This document shows, piece after piece, positions 1 through 12,528 of a stretch of 64,000 nt of DNA. A program made the position numbers and the translations under genes. Below the pieces are notes generated by a model that was not told where the DNA came from, ran no database searches, and saw only the letters and a list, made by a program, of their open reading frames with translations. Each line of letters opens with the position of its first letter. Position 1 is the first letter of the stretch. The DNA is taken from the NCBI GenBank assembly GCA_950295325.1, contig OX485807.1, forward strand, positions 14,411,001 to 14,475,000, given 5' to 3'. The stretch is from Polytrichum commune (taxonomy: Eukaryota; Streptophyta; Polytrichopsida; Polytrichales; Polytrichaceae).

Positions 1-2689
1 GGGATTCCATGTTTATGGGAAGCACCCAAGTTGTGTATTATTATTTGATTAATGTCTCAAAGTTCTTTAATTGCTATTCTTTCTTTGGAAAAGGATCTAC
101 ATTAAATATAATATTCAATGTCACTTGCTATTTGAAATTACGCAAAGCTATAGATGTTTACTATCCATCTCATTTTTTACCAACAAAAGTTGAATTGGTT
201 GTTTGGACATCATAGAACAATACCATCTTTACTTGGTAGAAGGTACATTAATAGTAAATATATAGAGAGAAAGGTGTAACTCCAAAGAGTAAGTGACACT
301 TAATATCTTATTTAGTGTAGCTACTTAGTCATGCTATGGAAGTTTTGAATTTTGAATGACCAATTTGGGAAAATCAACCAGTCAATTTGTAAGTGAGTGC
401 TACAACATTCGCTACAACATGTACATCTAAGTGGACTAGGTCAAATTTCAAATGCCTCATATTGAAGTGCAACATGTGTATATTAGTGCCATATGTGAAC
501 AAAACCACAAGTGTCGCATGACACACACGTTGATGAAGGCATAACTAGGACACCACACACATTTTGCTTTAAACACAAGATAATATCTCATGCCACGTGT
601 TCTAGTGTGATGCACCAACAACAATGATGGTGCCACATGCCACATACACTAGATTCTTTGTATCGATGGACTCCACATCGCATCTTATTTTGAACACTTA
701 AAATTTCTTGTGGGGTTTTTCTTGGAATCATGGTATGCAAACCTAAATCCATAGGTGGATGTTTGTGGTTGCAATACTACAATTTTATGGTTTTTGACAC
801 AAGTTATGTAGTTTATTATGTCATGACATTATTCAAATCCACAACATTGTTTCATGGTTGTGCTATAGCTTTATACTACGAACTTCATTTTTTATGCATT
901 AAGTTTACATAAGCAATTTAAGCAAGGGGTGGCTCATGTACGCAACCTTAACTTAAGCTACCTAAGATTGGAATTATGCTAGGGAGGGTGACCTTCCTAG
1001 CACTTGATTACAAGTGCATCTACTTCTATGGTCCACTCCATGATAGTGGGGATATCCCAATGAATTAGATATATTCAACCTAATCTCAACCAACCATATG
1101 AGAACCTAGGGGGTTTTTTTGGGGGGGGGAAATGGGTGCAAGTAAGTGCATGTTGGTTTCTTTGTGTGTTCAAGGTGTTCACTTTTGAAAGGATGCATCA
1201 TTTTAAAATTCTCGCGAGGAACATTTTGGGATAACATATGAAGTGAGCGTGTCTGATTAGGCTACTTACTTTCAATGGCCATCTATATTCAAGTGGATTG
1301 TAGTTATCTACATATCTAAGAATGAACACCAAAAAGAAATGTATGTGACTATGTGTTTGAAATTTGTCAATTATTCTAAACACTATATTAGCTAATTTGA
1401 GACCCCCATTGTCTCAAATTAATAAATGAATAACAACAACATGAAGTCACCCTAAATATAGGCTACGGTATTCAACAAGAAATACATTAGTAGTCCAATC
1501 CCAAAGTCATTGGTTGGCCAAAATAAGCATGTTGGGTAGAGCACTTGAAACCTACTTCATCAAAAAAAAAATGTATGTTGTTTTTAGAATATATAAAATG
1601 AAACCTTAACCCTTCAGCCTACAAAACCACAATATACTAAATGCATATCAATCCCAAAATAGTAATGTTGTCCCAAACAAAACAATAAAATAAACAATAT
1701 ATTGATTTGATATTAAATATGGATGTTCGTCCAAACCCAAACATGATAGGATTCCTAGGAACCCAAATTCTAGCCCAATTATATTGAATCCACAATGCAA
1801 ATAGACTTATTAATGATATAAAATGATATAAAATATGCTAATATAATTATTAGACCAAGTACAAAATGTTAGATATTATTGGTGATTGTCGCAACCAAAC
1901 AACTCAATTTCTACCAAATTCTCATTGGCCTGATTCACCCACGCGGCGAGCATGGTTGTCTTTCGCAAATGTTATGTATTTTTGAGGGACGGATAATGAC
2001 CCACTATGAATTTTCCATGCTTTCCATGCTATGAATGTGGAATATGTGTCTATCCAACTTAGACCATGCTCATAATCCACCCTCCAATGAAAATTATGAT
2101 TTTCATCTCAACATATGTAATGGATGTGGAGCTCAACTACCTTCACTTGTTCCTAGGGTGACCGTATCATAGTGACTTAGAGCGTTGTCCGGATTATGAT
2201 GACTAAACTACCTTATCTCCTCGTCGTGTGTTGTTATTAGTTCATGGTTGTCTTCTCTTGTTATATTGGTAGGTGTCTTCATTCTTTTTAAAAAAATCTC
2301 TTCTACCTTGTATACATTATGATGAACTTTTAAGTAACTTAAAAGTCCTTTTTAATAGTAAGGAATCTCTTTCTCGGTGATATCTCTTCAAGTAGTCTTG
2401 TTCGATAAAAAATTGCTTCTAATCTATCAACTTGTTTGTTTGTAACTTTCTTCTTGTGTTGAACTTCTTCATGTGCCGCAGTTGTCTTTGTAAGCTCAAG
2501 TGTCACTTCTAAGTATTGATCTAAAGCTTGTTAACTTCTCTTCATGTGTCATAGTTTTGTAACTTCTTCATGTGCCGGAGTTGTCTTTAAGTTCAAGTGT
2601 TGCTTCTACGTATTGATCTAGATCACATCAACTATTTCTTGTATGTTGTCTTTATGTGCCACAATTGTCTCATCTTCTCAAGTAACTAG
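1..2689. other. No gene recognised; AT-rich repeat-laden DNA
   Basis: Reading frames are short (about 70 codons or less) and none resembles a family I know. The stretch holds homopolymer tracts (T and G runs near 1109-1129) and a diverged repeat copy near 960-1195, listed separately. From about 2450 onward the sequence becomes compositionally simple, leading into the minisatellite that follows. Confidence 0.6.
960..1195. repeat. Diverged dispersed repeat, copy 1 (partner near 59750-59945)
   Basis: Shared ordered blocks with the second copy include a GGGATATCCCA-like segment, an AACCTAGGG/GACCTAGGG block, a GGTGCAAG block, and TTCAAGGTGTTCACTTTTGAAAG versus TTCAAGGCGTTCACCTTTGAAAG-like text given here only in part. 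The order is the same in both copies, so a common repeat family is likely. Boundaries and class are not resolved. Confidence 0.45.
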
Positions 2690-3375
2690 TTAACTCTTCC
2701 TCCAAATCGCTAATTAGCCAAGTAAAAAGTTTCTCGTTCTCTTCTTTGTATCTTAAGTAGCCAAGTTGCCAAGCAACAAGTTTCCTCTCAGTGACAACTC
2801 TCTAAGTATCCAAGTAACTATGTGGCCAAGTAACCAAGTAGTCTTTCTCCTTGGTGGCAACTAGCTAAGCATCCAAATAACCAAGTTACCAAGTAAGAAG
2901 TTTACTCTTCTTTTAAATCGGTAAGCATCGAAGTAACCAAGTATCCAAGTAACCTTTCTTCTTGTTGACAACTAGCTAAGTAATCAAGTAACAAGTTCAT
3001 TTTATCTTTCACTTTGGCAAGTAACAAGTTTTCTCTTCTCTTCTAAGTATCTCAAGTTGCACGTAACTTTCTTTAAGTGACCAAGTAGTCTTTCTTCAAC
3101 AGCAAGTAACTTCTCGTCAATTTGTTGAGTCGCCAAGTAGTTAGTATCAAGTAACCTTTCTTCAAGTGACCAAGTAGCCTTTCTTCAAGTGACCAAGTAA
3201 CCTTTCTTCAAGTCACCGAGTAGCTAATAACAAATAACCTTTCTTCAAGTGACCAAGTAACTTCTCTTCAATTTGTTGAGTAACCAAGTAGCTAGTAACA
3301 AGTAACCTTTCTTCAAGGGACCAAGTAGCCTTTCTTCAAGTCGCCGAATAACCAAGTAACCAAGTTACCTTTCGT
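2690..3375. repeat. Degenerate minisatellite
   Basis: The segment is built from CAAGTAACC- and CCAAGTAG-like words. Its right half (about 3083-3370) shows a clearer 23-bp unit beginning CCTTTCTTCAAGTGACC, present several times back to back and elsewhere interrupted by related filler. No frame stays open through the units, so it is unlikely to encode a repetitive protein. Confidence 0.7.
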
Positions 3376-5218
3376 TCCAAAACTTTTTCTCTCTCAACTC
3401 TTATCTCTAGTCTCCTAATTGTTAGTTTCCATTACCGGAACGTCTTTCCATTGAAACGTGTGTGGATAGCAACTTAATAATAATGAAGTGGTTGTTAGAT
3501 ACTCTCTTCCCATGTAGAGGAAATTTCCTCTTTACATGTGTGGTAATGTGTAATTATTAATTTTATTAAAGCATCAGATATAACATCCATATCCTATTTT
3601 TAGAACAATAATACAATTATAATATTGGTAGATATTCATATACTTAATTTACCACATCATAGATTATATCATAAGACCTTTTATAGTCATATTACTCGTC
3701 ATATTTAATTTCCTTAGGCAATCAATCATGCTCATGAAATATAGATGACATAGGTTCAAAATCATTATGATAAGAATGATAGCGGAATGAAATAGATATG
3801 CAAAGGATATAATTAAACTTTTGGTTCATGTCAAGAACTTGATAACTCTTAGACTCATAACAATCATTAATTTAGGAGGATACATGAACTCGATTATTAA
3901 CGTCCTTACATGCAACTTCATATATTCTTATTCCAACGTTCTTAATTTCCTCCTTCCCTCATTAATCTCCTTAATGACTCTAAAGTATCCAACTCCACTC
4001 ACTAACTTTGTAATGCAACTATTCTCACCTCATGTGAGCTTCTATGATCTCTCATTACTCAATTGCATTTCATTACCTTACAATTCCTTCATCACATGTA
4101 TGACTCTATAAGTCACTCCTTACACAATTGCCTCTCCACTCCTGCCATTTCTCACTTCTTGGAAGTCCTATATAATTCAATCACACTCAATTTCCGACAC
4201 ACATGTCTATCTCACCTCATGTGAGTTTCTATGCATGGCTCTCATCAACTCTCTCAAACATAATCACTTTGATGATGTCTATGCTATCAATTACTTTGTC
4301 CTACCTTGAACAACTAAGACGAAGGGTTGAGCTTGAAGCTCTTGTATTCCAAAATGGTAAAATACAAAGGACCTAGCTCTCGTGTAGCTTGTCATTGTGA
4401 ATAAGGTGTTCTAACACTAATCCTAACTCTATACTGTATGTAGTGGGAGGAGGCGCCTAACATGTGCTCCCCTCCTATATTACAATATCTCATATTTTCT
4501 TCTAAGAAGATGTAGATATCTCTTCCGGACATCTACAAAGAGAGTACATATAATGTCCATCTTCCTCTACAATCAAAATGTGGTAGATTGCATTCTAGAA
4601 TCTACCTATGTAATATCTAGGTATGGGAAAATTCCTAAGGCTAACCAAGAAGCCACTTCTTGGCCCTTATTTACTTCCACCTCCGTTTTACCTCACCTGT
4701 GTGGCCTAAGTGGTAGTTGATCAACATAGAGTCCACTTATCCTAAGTGACTTGTTATGTGGCTTATTAACTTTGAAGGCTCACGAAGGAGTTAAAAAGCC
4801 TTGTGTATCTTACTATTGCAATCATAATAAACTAATCTATATAGCTCACTAATAGCATACATGGCCTAGTAAGTGTGCAAGTAGCTCACGAGTTAATTTG
4901 TGACTTACTAGTTTAAGTGTTGGCTTTCTAATTTAAGTGGCTTGCTTTCGGGTTACTACTTAAGGTTGTAATTATTTTCGCTAATGAACCCCTTGGTTAG
5001 TATTACCCGGTCATAACCTCGGGGTACCCGGTTCCACGATACCCGGATCAAGGGTTGGCCTATAAATTGCGTATGGCCCTCGGGCCCTCAGTCTCCGGCC
5101 TTCCCCGGGCCTCTTGTCTTTGTGCCGTTTCCCTTCCTCCTAGCTGGCTCCCTTGCTTCCTTGTTGGTTGCCTCACTCTCCTTGTTACTTGCCTCGCTCT
5201 CGGTGTTTTTTTTTGCTT
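3376..5218. other. No gene recognised
   Basis: AT-rich sequence with small internal duplications, for example two copies of CTCACCTCATGTGAG near 4025 and 4210. A 96-codon frame at 3821-4111 has no recognisable domain and hydrophobic, low-complexity composition; I regard it as chance. Confidence 0.55.
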
Positions 5219-5234
5219 TTTCCCGGTATTTTCT

Positions 5235-5439
5235 TCTTCTTCTTCTTTTATTTATTTATTTATTTTTGAGACAGAAGGTCGAGAGGCCAATGTCAGAGCA
5301 CAGGAGGCAGTTGACCACCTGACAAGATTTCCGTCAAGTAAAGAGGCGTTTCACAACTAGGATTCGAACCGCCAACCTTTTCCTTGAGATTTGGGTATCT
5401 CTCCACCATCAACCGGTAGATTAAGGTCATCTCGGACCA
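5235..5439 (-). mobile_element. tRNA-derived SINE with 16-bp target-site duplication
   Basis: Read on the minus strand the element has a perfect RNA polymerase III B box (GGTTCGAATCC, at 5370-5360) in a tRNA-like head at its right end. It ends at the left in an A-rich tail, seen on the plus strand as TTTATTTATTT plus TTC repeats. The insertion is flanked by identical 16-bp direct repeats, TTTCCCGGTATTTTCT, at 5219-5234 and 5440-5455. Head, tail and target duplication together make the SINE call firm; the family is not named. Confidence 0.85.
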
Positions 5440-5455
5440 TTTCCCGGTATTTTCT

Positions 5456-6256
5456 AGAAGCCTCAATTTTATGTCAACAATGACGAATCACATCTTCATT
5501 CCATGTTGTTGGTTGGTAGTACTCCACCTATATCTATCATAAATGAGGACTAGAAATTACAAATTTCTATGGAGACAAAGCTCTTGCCACCCAAACTAGT
5601 TTAGCATATGTCTCATCTCCAGGGTAGAAAATGAGCATATAATTTTCATGACAATCCACTGCAACACGGAAAGACAACATGCCCGATGTAGAGTAGAGGC
5701 GCCTATAAACAATCATTTAAGAGATTCTATGCAAGATATGAAGAAACACAAGACGGTGCATTTTGTTTTTCATTTTTTTTGGTGTGTAGGAATATAGAAA
5801 TAAGGAGGACTGCAATTTTTTTTTATAATAATTTGATTCCTTCAATTGATATTACTGTGAATTTTTAAGCCAAAACTTGGCTTAAATATATTACCAATAT
5901 TTAAATTCTACCATAATCGTTCATTATAACCACTCATTCCTCCTCACTTTAGCATTCAAAACCAAGACATGTGTCATGACACTATTGGATCTGGCTTGAT
6001 TGAAATTTTCGTATCCTATAGATTGCCAATGGGGTCATGATTGGGAGTAGGTACCTCTACTATAATGATCGTCCCCGTCAAACTCCTTGTGAACCTTCCC
6101 ACTCCCCAAAAGCCTAGCCTATGAAGCTAGAAGATCCACACAACTTTGTGGCCAAAAACCATGTCTTAAAGTAAGAGGACTATTTTGGTGAAGGTCTGTT
6201 AAAGCATAATGACTACATGTCCAATAGCCTATCCAATTTTCATATCAATGGCAAAA
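5456..6256. other. No gene recognised
   Basis: AT-rich, no long frames, no terminal repeats seen. Confidence 0.5.
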
Positions 6257-6688
6257 TTATCCACTAACATCCGCTACTTGCAAACATTCCAAATATTGTA
6301 TGAAGCTTGATATGCCATTTATAATATCCTCCACATTCTTCATGGGTATTGATTTGCAAGGTTTGGGACCCCCATCCAGTATCATCGTCTTACCTCTTTC
6401 ATCAATGTGCCCGACAAAAAGACCCTCAAGTAGGCCCCAATCTTGCATTGTGCACAATAGCTTGTATTGTATAACTCGAATATTGTTATCATGCATGTAA
6501 AACCGATATTGTTGAGCCTTTGTATGCCCCATCAAACAATAAGCTCCACTCCAAAGATATGGATGTATAAATGCTTTGAAGTTGGGGATCTCCTCAATCA
6601 CATATGGGATGACGGAAGCGTTGTCCAAATCCATGTACGACTTCATCAAAAGTGAGATTGTTGGGAAATCCTCTTCATGCAACTTCAT
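6257..6688 (-). pseudogene. Coding-like fragment, probably transposon-associated protein remnant
   Basis: A 143-codon open frame has balanced, globular composition rather than the low-complexity look of chance frames here. Visible features are a GHTKAQQYRFYMHDN segment, CTMQDWG and a PMKNVEDIINGISSFIQY segment near the C-terminus. It resembles, from memory and without a named domain, proteins of multicopy plant repeats. An in-frame stop lies immediately upstream and there is no obvious partner exon, so it is likely a fragment of a larger gene. It could instead be a captured host exon. No function is proposed. Confidence 0.45.
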
Positions 6689-8148
6689 GCTCCACTACCC
6701 AAAAGATGCATTAATATCATCGTGCATGTGGCCCACCAAAAAGACTGATACAATTTTTTTTTTTTTGATAATGCCTTTCACAACTAGCAAAGATCAATAT
6801 ACCACCTCAAAACTACACAACTGCATTTTCACATGTGTGCACAACTACGAATGTAGAATACTTACATTCTCGGGTTATGAGAATTGCATCCCTCCCATGC
6901 GACTAGCTACATATGCTCACACACTTCTAGCTTCGGTAGACTTCCACTAATGCACTAAAACTCATGGTGGGGTTAGATGTGGACTAGGGTTTAATGGATC
7001 TGGAGTAAGTTTGTTCAAATTCCCAGTCCCCTAGGTATGGGAAGTGGGCATGTACCCATTATCCATGCCATGTACTATGCATGATGGTTTCTAATGACCA
7101 TTTGCTTTTATGCTTTGTAATTGCTCATGGTTTCCTATGCCGTTCTTTTCTTTGCCATATTTTTGCCATATACTTCAGTTTTCATTTGCTATAACTCAAA
7201 TGGTTCACAATCATGCACATGGACAACCATCACTATTTTATAATATGTTTTTTTTTGTAGTTGAACACTACACTCAAGGTAGGTTTTTGAGAGTGAAAAC
7301 CATGAAACTGTAATTGTGGAAGGCCCACAATTGTAACTCTGGATCGTATAACTGTGGAGCGTTGCAATCATTTATGTGTATGTAATTGTGTGCTACAACG
7401 TTACCAATTGAAACCAATGACCTTCCCTAACCTTGTGTTGCGTTGCAAGTGGGCATAACGTAGAAAATTGAATGAGCGTAAAAAATTGAATGCATGTAAT
7501 CGTGCTTGGACCTTAACCCCTAAAAGTGTGTTACTGCGGAGGGTGTATCCTTGCACTACGTAATTGTGGAGCGTTTGTAACCATGGGATTCTATATAATT
7601 GTTCTGACCACGTAACCAAATGTAACTGTGGGACTACGTAACTTGGCACTAGAAGACTTGGTATCTTGTAATTGTGGAAGGTTATGGAGGTTACATGGGT
7701 CATTTGTGGTCTGGGGAGGCCCACCACAACCCCCCCCAAAAAAAAACTAGAGAGTTGGGGCCAATGGTGGAAAAAAAGTGTGGGAAAGAAGGCCAAGGAG
7801 GAAGCCTCATAAGGAAAAGAGCGCCACAACATTCAAGGAGAACGCGTTTCCAGAGGGGCCAACCATTAGGTTTTCACAGCCTAGATAAATTGAGGGACAA
7901 GTCATGAGCACCACTCCAATCAACATGGCACATCAAAATTTAATGCCACACTAAATCAAATATTTAGCATAGTTATCTTGTAGTTATGCGTGCACATGCC
8001 CCTAACAAAAGGTAGTTGACATTCATGAAATTAGAGTCATTCAACATGATGTGAACAACACAATCATCTAGTATGTTCATGCATTTATCTTAGGAGCCTT
8101 TTGTTGGCTAGATGAAATATACAACTATTTGAAGCGCAATTGGTGGTA
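6689..8148. other. No gene recognised
   Basis: Contains scattered variants of GTAATTGTGGAGCG and CAACTGTGGG (about 7300-7680), which look like a degenerate short repeat. A G-rich/C-rich patch lies at 7700-7760. Frames in this interval are antisense to one another and show no domain. Confidence 0.5.
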
Positions 8149-8538
8149 CTAAGGTGGGGGTGGCAATTTCTGTCCAAATTTCAGATGTGCCTAGTTGGGA
8201 TGCTGAACTATTTTTTTTATAAATTTTGAGCACTCCGCAAAGCTGGTGCAAGAGCAACTATGAAAAAATCAAAATTTTCCAGCATGTTTATGATTTCCTA
8301 CAAATTTTTAAAGGAAACCTTGTAGAGTGACCAACACTCGCACATAGGGTACGTGATATATCCACAGGGTGGATTTCTAAACCAACCACTGGCAACCAAT
8401 GAAATGTTGGCAGCATGTGAACAGTAAAAGCACCTTGATAGGTGCTTTTGTAAACCCAGGTAAAAGTACCTAGATAGGTGCTTCCGACCATAGGGGTCGA
8501 CTTTAGGACCCGCACGGAAATTGCCACCCCTACCTTAG
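8149..8538. mobile_element. hAT-like MITE with ~22-bp terminal inverted repeats
   Basis: The left end CTAAGGTGGGGGTGGCAATT and the inverted right end CTAAGGTAGGGGTGGCAATT match at all but one of the 20 bases shown. AGGGGTGGCAAT-type ends are common in plant hAT MITEs. The 390-bp interior has no coding frame but contains a near-palindromic block around the GCACCTAGATAGGTGC-like repeats at 8410-8490. I do not see a clean 8-bp target duplication, so the exact tips are uncertain. Confidence 0.6.
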
Positions 8539-9299
8539 CTTGATGATGCCCAGTGATGCCATTGAACCTTGTTTTGAGCAGACTTTCATATGAAACAACC
8601 TTGTGGTTTGGGTTTTCATTCTCCTAGTTATTCCAAATTTCTATCAATGTTGGAACTTGGAATCAAAATATGATAACTTAAGAGTCGGGTTTGAGAAGAT
8701 CAACACAGTCATCATGGTTTGGAGCCCTTTGTAGATTCACATATTGCAATCGTAAACATGAAAGTGAGAATTTCACTTTTGATATGGTGAACATTCACAC
8801 TGACAATGATGTTACAAGGAAGGATAAATAATGGTAGGTTTATATTTGGTGGTGGTGACACTACACGGACGGCTTACAATTAGGGCTTGTTAGACTATGG
8901 CGATGAAGACTTGCACCGGTCAAGAATTTTGTTGAAATGAAGCAATACGATTGGCTATAAAATGGGTTTTTTACCTGCCAAGGTTTACACTACAACCAAG
9001 ACTTTGATGGTGAAGAATTTCAAACATGGTTGCCAACACGACAACATTTTTTTGTTGCTACAGGAGTTCTCCGGAGGTCAAGTTTTGGGGGCAACCGCAA
9101 ACTCTTAGACAAGAAACTTGACCTTCAGAGAACTTAAACTTGAGGCATTCAAAAAAAATAAAATTATTGTCTTTCCATCTTGTCCGTCACACCAACCGTT
9201 GCCTCAAATAACCTTGTCTTGGGTTGAAATTCTTGACCAACCGGTATACTTCTTCACCGTAGTCTAAACCGGCGCTTAGTATTGAACAAGACAAATAGA
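8539..9299. other. No gene recognised
   Basis: AT-rich; a GGTTGAAATTCTTGACC-like stretch near 9220 partly mirrors 8920 but I see no complete element. Confidence 0.45.
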
Positions 9300-9700
9300 G
9301 TTGGTGACACTAAATACAACATTGGTACACTAGATATTGTATTCAGATTCACCAATACTAATTGCAAACCCCGGTGTGGTTTCACCAACACCAAATGTCA
9401 ACCTAACATTATTTGTCATTCCTTGTAGAGCTTTTGGGGGGATTATAGATTTACAATGCTGCAATTACTGTCACTTACTAAGTGATTTTTCATCTGAAAA
9501 ATTTCAATCATCCATGACCAAATTTCATCACATATTTGTTAGGATGCAGATTATACCAAACTTTGTTCCAATAGCTGGGATTTGGATGAAAGTTGGGATG
9601 ACAATAGAATTTTTAAACTTATTCATAGGAAGTGTCACTAAAAGCACGTTACGGCAGTGACATCAGATGCCATGACACTGAACACAATAAAAAAATATAA
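9300..9700. repeat. Dispersed repeat, copy 1 (partner at 62015-62400)
   Basis: This segment and 62015-62400 share long ordered blocks: CAACATTATTTGTCATTCCT versus CAACATTATTCGTCATTCCT, a TTTACAATGCTGCAATTA-like block, an AAGTGATTTTTCATC block and AATTTCAATCATCCATGAC. Both copies have TGACACTAAATA-like motifs near their ends in opposite orientations, which suggests a MITE of roughly 0.4 kb. Precise ends are not established. Confidence 0.6.
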
Positions 9701-10465
9701 AATATAAAATAAAAAATATAGTGTACTAGTGTGTCGTACTATATATTTAGTATACACTACCTCCAATTTATTACCAGCCTTGGGAAATTGGCAGCTCGTT
9801 TCCCAATAGTACACTGTTTTGTGCACTTAGTGTGCATGGGAAATTCACGTGGGTTAGAAATTAGTGTGGTCCACATTAATTTTCTAGTATTTGCCTTGGT
9901 TAATATCGTTGTGGATGAAATTTGTACTATCATCCTAACACCTCTTCCATGTGTGTTTGGGTTCTTTGTGGTGCACCATTGGACAAAACTTTAGTTTTGA
10001 GCTCAATATGAGCACATAATGTAATATCCATCTTTTCTTTGTTGCCAAGCTTTAACGGAAGAGGAGGAGGAGTCACTTTTCACCAACTAAAGTAAGTACA
10101 TATTTATTTTTAGTGTTGTACTTTTGATCTTTCAACTCATCTTTATTGTTAAGTTGCACATGTCATTTTGGTCTTTGGTAGATAAGAAGGTCAGGTCTTG
10201 GGATGTCTGCTGGGATGTTTTAAGTTATTGGTATTTTGGTTATTAGTATTGTTCATCTTTGATTTTCTAGCGTTCCGTACAACATGTACATGCCCGATTG
10301 AGGGTAGTTGCAACATACAATCGGACGAAATCTTGAATTTTCATCCAGATATGATCCCGTAAAAGTCCACACTAATTTTTCAAATTGACAATTACAATGG
10401 GGCCCCTTCAGATTATGATAAAAACATAATTAGTATGGGTCATTGGGAATTAGTGTGGCCCACAC
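9701..10465. other. No gene recognised
   Basis: AT-rich; two copies of TTAGTGTGG(T/C)CCACA lie near 9863 and 10450, the second abutting the MITE that follows. Confidence 0.45.
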
Positions 10466-10468
10466 TAA

Positions 10469-11005
10469 GGGCCGCTTTACACCTAGAGGCCGGGCCAATT
10501 CGTTGTGTAAGAGGCTTGAAATCCTCACTTGTGATTGGCCAAAAGGCTGAAATCAGTCCCAACCCCTTTACACCTAGAGGCTGGGCTGATTCGGTGGTAT
10601 GAAATTTTTAATCAAAAAATGCATGGTATGACACGGCCCGAGCTCATTGAATTGGGTGCACCCAAAATGGAAGGCCAATTCTTGGCCTCGGGACCAATGT
10701 CAAATTTCAATATTTATTTATTTATTTAAATAAATTATAAAATTTTGAGCGATCCATATCCATTGGATTATGTGGAAAGCTGAACGGCTCTATGCTAGAT
10801 TATGGCAGATCCGTTGGATTATGCTAAATTTATTGAATCGGCCTAGCTTCTTGGCCCTAGAGCCTTTACATATGAGAAGCTTGACCCCAATTATAATGTT
10901 ATTATAATGTGTAGTTGAGGGCGGTCTCTAACCCAACAGGGGCTGAAATTTCATGCAATCGGCCTCTAAGGGGAAGTGGCCCGGCCTCTACGTGTAAAGC
11001 GGCCC
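10469..11005. mobile_element. Harbinger/Tourist-type MITE, TAA target duplication
   Basis: Terminal inverted repeats of about 30 bp start GGGCCGCTTTACACCTAGAG on the left and GGGCCGCTTTACACGTAGAG when the right end is inverted. Both tips are flanked directly by TAA (10466-10468 and 11006-11008), the 3-bp TWA target duplication of PIF/Harbinger elements. A subterminal second copy of CTTTACACCTAGAGGC occurs near 10567. There is no transposase, so it is nonautonomous (537 bp). Confidence 0.85.
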
Positions 11006-11008
11006 TAA

Positions 11009-11332
11009 GAAGTCACAACAGTGTAGTCGGCGAGACCCAGTAAATCGTGCCTTCTCCCTGCCCAAGAAGCGGCCGACTGACACTGTCGCCGAATGCCGAC
11101 TGACTCCCTCCATCTGGCCCACAAATGAATGCTCTCGCACCTTCTCCGATCTTTACTACGCCTGTGGTGGGTCCATCATCTCCCACAGACCACCCTTCAA
11201 GTCGCTTTACTTTTACTTGCTAACAAGACATCGTTCTGTGTAGTCGGGGAGTTTCGTGCGCGACCTGCTTCAACGTGAGCACTTCACAACTAACGATCAC
11301 CTCAACTTACGCCGAGGCGCGAGGCTTGCGCG
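11009..11332. promoter_or_regulatory. GC-richer promoter-like block
   Basis: This stretch is less AT-rich than its surroundings, CpG-containing and followed by a GA-dinucleotide run and a transcribed-looking, less AT-biased segment to about 11700. Such GA-rich blocks are frequent in plant 5' untranslated regions. No TATA box or start site could be assigned and the gene it would serve is uncertain; the nearest plus-strand gene starts at 15001. Confidence 0.25.
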
Positions 11333-11353
11333 GAGAGAGAGAGAGAGAGAGAG
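11333..11353. repeat. (GA)n microsatellite
   Basis: About ten GA dinucleotides in a row inside the promoter-like block. Confidence 0.9.
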
Positions 11354-11607
11354 TCTCAGTTTGCTGCTTGGAAACATCTGCTCTCATCCATTCCGGTTGT
11401 GTGTCGATCTTATCGTTTATTGTACTCGAAGCGCGTTTGGAGTACCAGAAAGCAAGCAGTGAGGCAGCCTCGTGAGGATTTGCTGTTTCCTGTGTAACTG
11501 GATGCCGGGGGCATGGGAAAGGTATCATGTATGCTTCTTCGCAGGCACCTTCACTTGAATGATCTTGCGTGGGCATGTGTAGAGGAAGACGTGGCTGTGA
11601 CACAGGT

Positions 11608-11633
11608 TGGCTGGCTGGCTGGCTGGCTGGCTG
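11608..11633. repeat. (GGCT)n microsatellite
   Basis: About six tandem GGCT tetranucleotides, ending in GGCCAACC. Confidence 0.9.
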
Positions 11634-12131
11634 GCCAACCTCGTGTGTTAGACTTTGTGGCCCGCCTGCCTCCAAGGCTTGGGTGACTTCTCTTCAAACT
11701 TATAGTCTGCAAGATTCAACTTATATACGTTTGAATGCGTGCATGTCCATAGGATATGTGTCAAGGGACATTAAATTGGAAGAGCGTAAGCATCTGATCT
11801 TAAAAGTTCCTTCCTAAGAATATGTGGGTGTTGTTCGTTTCGTTTGTGCGTGTTCTCCAGCCTCTGCCGATCAGGAAAGTTGTGTTGCATTAGAAAACCT
11901 ACGATGAAGCATCGGCAAAAGTTCGGTTTGAAGATCTGACCTCCACAGCTTTAGTTATGGGTATTGGGAGTGCACATTTGTAGATTCCTTAACTGGATTA
12001 TTACACAGCTCCTCCCAATTGTGTTCACTATAATGTGACTGTGGTGTAAGTCTGATCTAGACTCTTTAACATGTGTTTTTATGGCGTTTGTTCTTTGGTC
12101 CTCACTTAACCAGACACCAATCAAATATAGG
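11634..12131. other. No gene recognised
   Basis: No frame above about 80 codons and no domain. Could belong to a transcribed leader or intron of a gene starting at the upstream GC-rich block. Confidence 0.35.
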
Positions 12132-12145
12132 TGTCTGGTTAAGAG

Positions 12146-12514
12146 GCACCACGGGCCTTGGCTTGGTGGTTAGGGCTCATGGCCCCCAATGAGGAGGTTG
12201 TGGGTTCTATTCCCCATGCCGGCGTGGTGCTCACCACCTTAGTCCACCCAACTATGGTGGGGGGTCCTTGGACCTTGTTGTATGGGTACCTCAAAGCCCT
12301 TTGGGTGGATTCCATGTCCGGTATCTTCAAGGCACTAGTGGCTAGCTAGGAACTAGTATAGTGTGTCACTATAGTGTCCATCCTCGAAAGGGGAGAGTAG
12401 TATTGTCCCAATGTCCCCCTTGTCCAGTGGGCATCGGGTCATTGGCATTACGAACGGACACTTTATTCACGCCGGCCCCTTGCTAAAAAGGGACCGGAGT
12501 TTCTATCTATCATC
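12146..12514 (+). mobile_element. tRNA-derived SINE with 14-bp target-site duplication
   Basis: The head has a plausible A box (TGGCTTGGTGG) and a B-box-like GGTTCTATTCC at about 12205, with normal spacing for a tRNA promoter. A roughly 300-bp body follows and ends in TTCTATCTATCATC. Perfect 14-bp direct repeats TGTCTGGTTAAGAG flank it at 12132-12145 and 12515-12528. The sequence differs from the SINE at 5235, so two SINE families are present. Open frames on both strands inside it are incidental. Confidence 0.88.
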
Positions 12515-12528
12515 TGTCTGGTTAAGAG

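Noticed and set aside
3821-4111. 96-codon hydrophobic frame
   Set aside because: No domain, atypical composition, surrounded by AT-rich repeats.
11307-11675. 122-codon minus-strand frame with QPASQPASQP repeat
   Set aside because: The repeat is just the (GGCT)n microsatellite read backwards.
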